From positions 50,001-114,000 of the forward strand of contig JAAOOA010000192.1 of assembly GCA_012861695.1 (NCBI GenBank): a DNA stretch of 64,000 bases, read 5' to 3'. The notes under the pieces are model-generated. The model saw only the letters and a list, made by a program, of their open reading frames with translations, had not been told where the DNA came from and searched no databases. Of this stretch, positions 55,843 through 64,000 are shown in pieces (position 1 is the stretch's first letter; each line of letters starts with the position of its first letter). The position numbers and the translations under genes were made by a program. The DNA comes from Trematomus loennbergii (Eukaryota; Chordata; Actinopteri; Perciformes; Nototheniidae).

Positions 55843-56149
55843 GCAATCTGGTGCCACTAAATGTTTTTAAAGCTCGGTTGGATGCTACTGAATCGGAAGC
55901 TGTTGGTACCTTCATGTGGATAGTTATGTAAATTGTAATCCCTGTAATGATACTGTATGATGTCCTTTTGTTTTGTTTATGTTTTTAATGTTTCATGTGG
56001 AACCTACTTGAGCAGGTCTCCCTTGAAAAAGAGATCAATGATCTCAATGGGATACAACCTGGATAAATAAAGGTTTGAAATGAAATGAATGTTATACATA
56101 CACAAGTGTCCTACACTAATAATACAAAGTTATTATGGCTGTGTGTACC

Positions 56150-56911
56150 TTGTGTGCACCGCCTAGTGGTTAAAGCACGTTTTTGAATTAGTTGTGTATA
56201 TGATATGTCAATGAACCTTAGAAAATGCAAAATAGCCATTATATACAGTTTTTAATTAACTATTAGTAGAGAATAACGAGTAATGAATATACTTTATAGG
56301 GATCTGCAGATAAATGTTTAGTCTTCTCAAGCAGCAACTATCAAATATCTCTCCTGATTGTTGGCACTTGACAATCACCTTTCCCTGAATTTTACTCAGG
56401 TGTAACTAAAGCCTGATGTAAGGGTTGTTTATATTTCACATCATTAATCAGAATCTGCAAAGTAACTAAAATAAATGTAGTGGACTAAAAATACCAGGTT
56501 AACCTCTGAATTGTAGTGGAGTAGAATTGCTGTTTTGTTTAGTAATGGATATTGAATATGGAATAAAGGTTTTGACAAGACCTGGTGTAACAATAATCAA
56601 AAAGGACATTAAAAGAGCTCCAGATGTCAATGATCTAAACAAAACAGCACACCTGAAATGTATATTTAAATACTTTATTAAGGGCAGTGAATTAGTTTTT
56701 TCTGTATGTTTTTCAAATCAGTGTTATACAGTAAGTGTCATAGACAGTGTTACATTGCTATTATTATCCTTAAAATATATGCAAAACAAAACCGCTTATG
56801 ATCTTTTTATTGAGTGGTAATGACAGTTAATTCTGTTTTGCTATTGATGGTTTCATTTTTGTGAAAAATAATAAAATTCAATAACGTGCTTTAACCACTA
56901 GATGTGCCTTT
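56150..56911. mobile_element. Possible TIR segment inside the large element
   Basis: CTAGTGGTTAAAGCACGTTT near 56163 and its near complement (ATAACGTGCTTTAACCACTA, 56881-56900) face each other across about 720 bp. An open frame at 56527-56820 inside has no recognised motif. It may be a separate MITE or part of the inner end of the large element. Confidence 0.45.
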
Positions 56912-57871
56912 CTATCAGCTGTGCACCGTTATGGTGTAAATACAGCCTATCTACCAATTGGATCAAATATAAAAGTCAGCCGAATTAGTATTGATACTGC
57001 AAGGAGACGTATTGTGTGAAAAGAAATCTAAGATGTTGTTTAATTGCTGATATATTTATGATCCACGTCACATTTTCAGTTTTGGCGGCAGTGCTTCCTG
57101 TTTGTCTAGAAGTCTTCTCATCTGGGCTCTATAAATAGAGAACTACGGCAGATATGTAATATTTAATGCAGCCGAACCGTGTATTACAATGCCGTTATGT
57201 GATGACCTCCAAAGAGAAAAGCAAGCACACTCGGAAAAAGTATTTTTCGGATTTCACATCGCATAAACACCATTTCCCAACGTGCATTGCGGCTAAACCA
57301 TCGAATCACTGAGCTGAGGACCTTGCCTACGTCTGTTTCCGGTATTTTTTATGACAGATGTATTTTGCTATACACACATTCCTTCACATTTAAATTTTAA
57401 TTTACATTAAAGTATTTCGTGAGGCAAAATGTTTTTAAATATAACTACGGTTCGAGTTGAAGAGTTTGTAAATTAACATGAACCGAAGCTGTTGCCTGGC
57501 AACGCAATCGCACACACATCATGTCCGTTAATTCCACATCCACACACATGGATTAACATCGATTTAATACATTAATGTAGCCTTTGTTTCTGCTAAAAGA
57601 GGTGTCGACCAGCTAGGGCAACAAGAAAATCGGCGAAATCGAGTGTGACTATTACAAAATAAATCATTATTATATTAATATTGACAATAACAACCGACCG
57701 TCGGGTAGCATTTGCTTGGCATTTCCGGGTATTTCTCCACTGGTTGGGCCATGTTAACAATACCGTGTAACTGTCACGTTTGAAGGGACGAAATCGTGAC
57801 ATCTTCACGTCTCCCAGCATGGTAAATCGTCACATGTTCACGTCTTGCCGTGATACCGGGTTGATTAGAAG

Positions 57872-58224
57872 TGTAACGTCCTATACTGCCAGAGACATCA
57901 CCTGTTAGTGTGTGCGAATCTGGGTCAGGGGGAGTGGTGACAGCGGCAATATGATTTGTTGGCAGAAGGACTCTGTAAGGAGCTGACATACGCGCCTTAC
58001 ACCGCCATTAAAACTTCATCAAGGAAACACATACAGATCATTAAAGTTTCAAATGTTTCTATTTCTGTAAGGACTCATCTGGAAGGTGACATCACGTGTC
58101 CCATTAGCTGACAGAGCAACTTGAACTGGAGCCTCCTATCTAACCAAGACCCTCACATTCCCCCTGTGTCCCAGCTGCAGCACCGCCCCTCCCCAAATAG
58201 AGACATGCAGAAAATCTAGCAATA
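57872..58224. other. Spacer, no gene recognised
   Basis: Nothing recognised. Confidence 0.4.
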
Positions 58225-58735
58225 CATATTTAAAGGGGCCCTATTCATCTCATTTCAGGTTAATATTTAAATGTAGTGTCTCTACTGTGACATGTCTCCA
58301 TGCTTTAATGTTAAAAAAATTGAAGTGTGAGTGTTACATAGTGACATCATTATGTTATGGAAGAAAACAAAGGAGTCTAATGGAGGTGTTTCAGGCAGGG
58401 TGTGTGGGAGAGAAACTCCCTCTGGAGACTAGTTACAGGCACAAAAACCTATATAGGAGAGGGAGCACCCAAAAGAATATAGGGCCTCTTCAATGTGTTG
58501 GACCTAGATATGTCCTGGTCATTTTCTACTTTACTTTATCCTTCTTCAGTTGAGTTTTTGGAAAGAGTGTTGCACTGTTGTTGCAGAAAGGGTTGGACAG
58601 CATTTCAAGGAGGTGCAACCTTTTTAAAGTTTGAAGCTGTGCCACATCTGAGCCATTTTAGTCAGTATTTCCATCCAATGTAAACTGCAAGTGAGGCATC
58701 ACAAGCACACCAATGTAAGAAAAAAACCCAGTCTA
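58225..58735. mobile_element. MITE of the AAGGGGCCCTATTCATC family
   Basis: Begins TTTAAAGGGGCCCTATTCAT, then GTCTCTACTGTGACATGTCT, GGAAGAAAACAAAGGAGTCT and CAGCATTTCAAGGAGGTGCA, and ends CACACCAATGTAAGAAAAAA. This is a repeat met often in fish genomes; this copy lacks the middle part. No protein. Confidence 0.55.
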
Positions 58736-59376
58736 AAATATTTTATTTTGAAAGCATCCTTTCTTCCTCTGTCGACCAGCAGTCTGGCTTTATCCCTGGC
58801 AAGAACAAAAGTTCAATCACAGTTTTTTGTTTTTTTCCAGCCTTGAGCATTTTAGTCCACAAGGGAAAATGTCCCAGAAATAAAGACAAGGCAGCTCGTT
58901 TTTCTATTTTTCTTTTAATGCTAAAACTCTAAGACACAATTATCAGAGTGATATGTTCACTGATACTTCTCCCTTGTTGAGAAATGTTGTGTCACATCAT
59001 GTATTTTTATGTAATGTCGTGGTGCAGCCTGCTCTCAAACACTGCAGCTTGGTCAGGGGATAATAAGAATGTTAATGTGCTATGTGAATATACCTGCAGA
59101 CCTGAATGCTGTTATATATGCTCCACCGTCTCATAACCATTTAGGAGTGTAACTGAAGCAGGTAATGAGTCTTCATGAACTCATTAGGAGCAGCAGATGT
59201 TGCCTAAGCCGCTGGATTGAAGGCAAATTAAAATCACTTTTCAACTCTGTCATTTTAGCATTGAATCAGAAGACTTTAAGATCCTTATTCCCAATGCAAC
59301 TACACATGTTAACACATCGACAGGAATATATGAGGGGTGTGAAGCTAGATCAGTGTAGCGGCATTGAGACGATTCA
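58736..59376. other. Spacer, no gene recognised
   Basis: Nothing recognised. Confidence 0.4.
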
Positions 59377-60442
59377 CACCTGGGGCCTATACTACGAATC
59401 TAGTTCAACATATCCTGGATATGTTTTGAGTTATCCGGTTGACTTAATCCAAAAAAAAAACCGCTCTCGCTAAACTGTCCTACGACGCTGGCTATCAACT
59501 CGATCGCTCAAGCCAGCCGTGTCCTATCTAGTTAGGTGCGCGTTCACATGAAAGGGGTGGTGGAGCGATCGACCATCACAAACATGGACAAGCCGCGTAC
59601 TGACAGCGCAGCGCGTCATACTTCCTGAATGAAAAGTCATATATATAATATTAGACATATGAAGAAGTTAAACTTTAAACATCCATGACTTAAACACTTT
59701 ATCCAGGATCAAAGCCACATAGCTGCACCTGCAAGGTGAATACAGCTGGTAACAGAAAAAGTGTTTGAATGCGTACATTAACAGGTTTATGATATCACTG
59801 CCCCGTCTAAGACACGATCTGACTTTAATTACATTTGACTCGAGTGTTTCGTCAACTTAATGTGTTGCTTAAAAGAATACTTCTGCATACAGTATGTGAC
59901 ACTGTGAGTGTTGCACGGCCAGATACGGCTCAAGAAGCTGACTCAGATAAGGAAATATATGATACATTATGATGTGATATGATATGAATGATAATGGACA
60001 CATCGACGTCTGCACTCACAGTGCCGCGGACTGTACGTAATGTTACTTTGATCCGGTTACTTATGTTGTGGCAGATATTTAAGTAAGCTTTCTTAACGCT
60101 AATGTTATAATAGTCAGATTGCTCTGAAGATGGGAGGTGATATTCTATTCATTTTCACGTTCACACAGTCGGTGATTTTGGCCGGCCGTCTTTCCTGCAA
60201 CGGCAGTTTAAACTGTATTTCCTTTCTCCTGTCATATGAATTGATCGCTTTAAACTCCGCACACTGAGCTCTGATTGGTCAGCAGGCAGTGCTTTTATCC
60301 TGGAACCTATCCTGCTCCGGAGGCTAGCCATTCAGAATAAGTTATCTAGCCCGCTAAAAAGTGAACCAGCGTCGTAGGACCGGAAATCCAGGAAGTTAGC
60401 TTGCTAAGCGAAAATCCTGCTTCGTAGTATAGGCCCCAGGTG
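59377..60442. mobile_element. TIR element of about 1.07 kb
   Basis: CACCTGGGGCCTATACTACG at the left and its exact complement at the right form a perfect 22-bp terminal repeat (to ..GAA). Near both ends are CCTACGACGCTGG and CCAGCGTCGTAGG as a second inverted pair. No transposase recognised and no clear TSD, so class open (Harbinger-like is possible). Confidence 0.75.
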
Positions 60443-61108
60443 AGGGCTGAGCTGAAGACAAAACTACAACACCATACTGTCACTTTGAGAGTTATTGAAA
60501 GATAGAATAAATGATGGGGAGAAATTCCCTCTTCCATCATTTCGAAAACATATTGGTTAGTGTTAGGCAGGCAAGATTGTGGATTGAGTTAAAATAACTA
60601 CAGAAGTGGTTTTGCTTAAGAACAGAAGCAACATGAAAGATAAATCAATTCTGCTTTTACAAGGAACTCCAAAGGTTTGAGACCCACACATCCTCCCAGA
60701 ACACCTCCACACACACGTTGTGGTACTTAACACTTCCTGGTTCACAATCATGTGGTTTAGCGAAAGGGTTTTCTCTTATACACTTTATTCATTACTTTTT
60801 TTAAGTATAGCTATATGAACAAAGTGAAGGCTACAGCACTGGATTCACATCACGTTCAAATTTAGGAAATTATCAGAGAGCTCCTGTTTCCTGCGGAGAG
60901 GAACATGTTATCTGAAGAAACCCACTGCCAGGATTGAAATGTGTGATCAGAGCTCAGAATAACTTAATTGATTTGTGTTGACCCAGGTGGAACCAAACTA
61001 TAAAGCCACCAATCCGTAACTAAAAAAGAAAAGCAAAAATGGTAACACTCACGCATTGTGAGATCATTCATAGTGAATTAAAAGACATGGATAATGCGTT
61101 ATGATTTC
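60443..61108. other. Spacer, no gene recognised
   Basis: Nothing recognised. Confidence 0.4.
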
Positions 61109-61116
61109 ATAAAAAC

Positions 61117-61862
61117 TAGGGCTGTCAAGTTAACGCATTTTTTTAACGCCACTAATTATTTTAACGTGCGATTAACGCATGTGTATTTGTCCTCGGCCCG
61201 TCCCGTAGTTTCAGAGCCCAAAGGCTTGACGTTGTTGTCGTTGTTGTTAGTTGGATGGTGGGAGATTCTAGCGAGAGATATGGATACAGAAGATTGTGTT
61301 TTAAAGCAAGCCAAGCTCACAGCTGATGCTGACAGCCCCGCTCCTGCCGCTCGCTTGCGGCAGACCACGCTAGAAAGTTTGCCGGGGAGACGCCTGGACA
61401 ACAACAGCGATAGCTAAATGGGTGGCTACAGCTTAACATTGTGGAGGACGAGGGGCTGCGTTAGATAATTCGGATCGCATCCAACGTGTCGACTGTGGGG
61501 ACTTCAGTCTCATGCTTTGACTGTTATGAAGACAGAGGAGCGCATTTCGCCGACAACTGTAAACAGGCTTGTCTGTTTGAGCAACTGGCTCAGTGCAAAG
61601 AAGTACACAGGGTTGGGAGAGAGTGTAAGAGAGAGAGAGAGGTTCCAGGTTGTTGTATTGAAAATATTCAGGAGAATATTTGTCATTGTTCAAATGATAA
61701 TAAACAAACATTTGCATAAAGCATATTTGTCCACTCATATGTTGATAAGAGTATTAAAAACTTGAAAATATTCCTCTAAGGTACATTTAGAACAGATAAA
61801 AAATGTGCGATTAATTTGCGATTAATCGCGCGATTAACTATTTTAATCGACTGACAGCCCTA
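61117..61862. mobile_element. Non-autonomous hAT element with perfect 8-bp TSD
   Basis: Ends TAGGGCTGTCAAGTTAACGC and TAGGGCTGTCAGTCGATTAA (reversed), flanked by ATAAAAAC (61109-61116, 61863-61870). Inner ends carry GATTAACGCA/GCGATTAATC motifs. The interior matches 41053-41846 reversed. The plus frame 61094-61417 (LKQAKLTADADSPAPAARLR) may be a transposase or domain relic but is not recognised. 746 bp. Confidence 0.9.
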
Positions 61863-61888
61863 ATAAAAACACATAATGTTTGCATTAA

Positions 61889-62095
61889 AGGTGAGGTAGG
61901 TAAGTTTGAGAAACCTGCTCGAGATACACTTGTTGTTATATTCCATGGAATGCTCTTAACATCCCGATAGCAATGAATCTAAGTGCTTTGACAAAAAATC
62001 CATAAAAAATATCATCTGTGGAAGCCGTAGTACTGTAAAAAGCACGACCAATCATTTTAGCCAGGCCGGCTCAAATAACTGGATATATATTTGAC
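61889..62095. mobile_element. Left half of a TTAA-flanked MITE (GGTAGGTAA family)
   Basis: Starts AGGTGAGGTAGGTAAGTTTG after TTAA (61885-61888) and shares the central block with 22311-22573. The right half is missing here. Confidence 0.68.
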
Positions 62096-64000
62096 TTTCA
62101 ATGAATTATAAGTATTTTATAATGCCTCATGGATTCTCTTGATTAGTTATTATCTAGAGGTTGACTAATAGGCTTAAACATTATGATACATCTACTCACT
62201 TATATGCAGCTCAAAAACCAAAGTAAGAACTTGCAGGACCATGCAGCTTGTTTGTATGTGTTAAGCGAATTATGTTGTAATGCTTCTGATTTATTTCATG
62301 CATCTTAATGTAATATTGTTGGCGGTAGGGGGAGTGTAATGCATTTATTTAAAAGATTTATGCTGCAGAATATCTGCTTGGTATGTATGAAAATGCATAG
62401 CACGAGTATTATCATTTCAGTTCTACTTTAAGAGGTTTTGACTTTTAATATGTTTGTATTGTTAGAAACAGGACGTCTTCTTTTTTTACGGGGGTTATTG
62501 CAATTTAATTGGTGTATTGTGCTTCACAGAGGCCTCAGTGCTCTGTCTGCACATTATTCTGTTACACTGCCTTTCCAGCTGGCTGAGCACTATCTTGCTG
62601 CAACAAACCAGGAGAGACACAGATATTTGTGCATAATGCACACATAAACCCAAATGCGTAAAATCCATGTTTCGATACCTGTCAATTATGATTACACATA
62701 ATAAGATACGGCTGCTTTGTTGCATTTCCAGTTGTTCAGAAAATAAGTAATTTGAATAAGCCATTGGAACGGAGGTGTCTCCTCACCACCTAATAGCAAT
62801 TGTCAGCCAATGAAAGGTTTTCCAGAACGCGGCTGTTGTGTAGAGCCGAAGGGGAAAAACTGTGGATGGCTTCCATGGCAACTCGGAAATGGGAGGGGCT
62901 GTTGGAGCAGATGCCTGTGAAATGTGCTAAAGAAACAAACAAGCATGAAAACATGTGAAAAGGAAAAAAGCGAAGTCTTCTCTTCGTCGTGTCATATTTA
63001 TGGTGCTGCTGTTAGCAGATTACATGCAAAAGGCTTTTAATGCTAAAATGATTCTTAACTAAAAACCAACACCTGTCAACAGAAACAGGTAAAAACCATT
63101 TCAACAGAAATGTTAAGGGGCCTGAAATGATGTAAATAAAGTGCACACAGTTGGAATGTGAATTTAAATGGCCAACATACATCTTTATCCCTCCAGGATT
63201 TAAATATTAATTCACCATGACAATTAAGGGTTGATGCATCCCTAGACATGTATCTATACAAATATGAGTTGTGTAATCTTTGTAAAGGTATGTGCCCTTT
63301 CTATATGACTTTTGGATAAAAAATCCCGGCCATAACCCAAACACAAATTCCACTTTGTATTAATGTATTCCTACATAGAAGGAGAGGAGATGAATCTAGC
63401 CTTCAGATGGATTTTAAGTAGATCCATGCCAATCTGAGTTCTTCCATGCACATGTTGTTCACCTTCAGATATTCACTGTCCTTTGTTGTGACTAAGTGCT
63501 GCACCTTGGCTTTCCTTATCTTCCTAACACACAGACACACCCTCTTCAAAACAATATTGATTACGTTAAGCCTCCGTTAGCGTTTCTGCACATCATACCA
63601 CCCCTCCATTTACTATCTACCATTTTGTCCTTCAATGCACCTCCATTTAGATTCCCCTAATCTGCGCAGCTTCTCTGTATCTATATCTGATTACATGTGG
63701 TTTTACAGGCTTGCTGAGCACGCCCGGTGTCACAGTGAAACTCCCACATCTTCTGCATGTTATCTTCTGCTGCCACTGGATGTCCTGCTGAGTGTGATGG
63801 TGGAGCTCATCCAGCCTGTTATTGAAAGAAAAGATCCGAGGTGCAGGTGGAGAAAGGGCTGGAGCAGCAGCAGCTGTTAGTGCTTCAGCGCTGCCTCATT
63901 ATGCTAATCCTCCAAAGAGCCTCCATAGGATGCAGACATGCATGAGCTTCAATTGGCTTTGAAGAACAGAACATGCTTAAGGAAAAATCCACAAGGGGCT
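62096..64000. other. Spacer, no gene recognised
   Basis: AT-rich with short open frames; 63635-63880 forward is the longest near the end and has no known motif. No repeat family recognised. It could be intron of the candidate gene starting at 18699. Confidence 0.4.

Larger units (their letters stand above)
52125..56095 (+). mobile_element. Nearly full-length LINE (jockey-superfamily type)
   Basis: Leader 52125-52620 with tandem units of about 127 bp, then one long ORF region, then a 3' end with CTTGAAAAAGAGATCAATGA, CTGGATAAATAAAGGTTTGA and an AAATG tail. The same family as the antisense copy at 24418-27512, which lacks the leader. It lies in the middle of the large inverted-repeat element. 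Confidence 0.85.
50893..57863. mobile_element. 7-kb DNA element with ~1-kb inverted arms and perfect 8-bp TSD
   Basis: The ends CAACCCTGTATCACGGCAAG (left) and CAACCCGGTATCACGGCAAG (right, reversed) are flanked by identical ATTAGAAG (50885-50892, 57864-57871). The arms 50893-51866 and 56913-57863 are inverted copies over their whole length, including CGGCTGACTTTTATATTTGA near the inner ends. Between them lie a LINE (52125-56095) and a smaller TIR segment (56150-56911). No transposase is visible. 8-bp duplication fits hAT or a Mutator-like relative, but the terminal sequence is not typical of hAT. The MITE at 17070 is its deletion derivative. Confidence 0.88.

Noticed and set aside
62438..62647. 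Open frame with a hydrophobic start (MTFNMFVLLETGRLLFLRG)
   Set aside because: Short, no splice or promoter context and no recognised family.

Overview
The window looks like non-coding euchromatin from a teleost (ray-finned fish) genome. It contains almost no host coding sequence and is built mainly from fish-type transposable elements. The basis for this is the mix of families seen: L2-type and other non-LTR retrotransposons, DIRS-like tyrosine-recombinase elements, BED-finger hAT transposons, a Tc1-like element whose right part starts with AATTATTAGG-type termini, many TTAA-flanked (piggyBac-type) miniature elements, fish tRNA-type SINE tails, (CA)n tracts, and genes or relics with GT-AG introns. 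No bacterial operon, tRNA, rRNA or CRISPR array was seen.

Layout. 1-8700: a TTAA-flanked element hit by a hAT MITE and carrying an L2 scrap (1299-2986), a nearly complete but frameshifted hAT transposon with a BED-finger transposase (3158-5899), a TIR element, L2 and SINE remains. 8827-11045: an internally deleted DIRS-like element on the minus strand. 11501-12498: first of four members of one TTAA-flanked MITE family (others at 19637, 22578 and 46975). 14306-16955: a four-level nest (Tc1-like element, solo LTR, long-TIR element, TA-flanked MITE). 17070-17985: a MITE that is a deletion derivative of a 7-kb element at 50893-57863. 18699-18755: the one good candidate for a host gene, a first coding exon with a splice donor. 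21675-23940: hAT and MITE fragments. 24418-32848: an antisense LINE, then two inverted copies of a TTAA-flanked element, one of them broken by a solo LTR and by a hAT element rich in GAGTC repeats. 34690-41846: SINE, deleted LINE, a hAT with BED-finger remnant, and a hAT with an intact two-exon C-terminal transposase part. 43331-46869: an L2 copy interrupted by LTRs and by an unexplained exon-like antisense segment. 46975-48365: MITE plus second DIRS-like element. 48455-49400: L2. 50893-57863: a very large inverted-repeat element flanked by a perfect 8-bp target duplication and holding a nearly full-length LINE. 58225-62095: MITEs and hATs. The rest (62096-64000 and several 0.5-2 kb spacers) shows nothing I recognise.

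How the parts relate. The genes here do not form a pathway. The history is one of successive insertions, and in several places the order of insertion can be read from target-site duplications (TSDs). All transposon proteins I can see are broken by stops, frameshifts or truncation, except for the C-terminal half of one hAT transposase (39672-41052). Limits: family names are from memory of motifs; no database search was possible; frameshift positions are approximate; element borders without a TSD are estimates.
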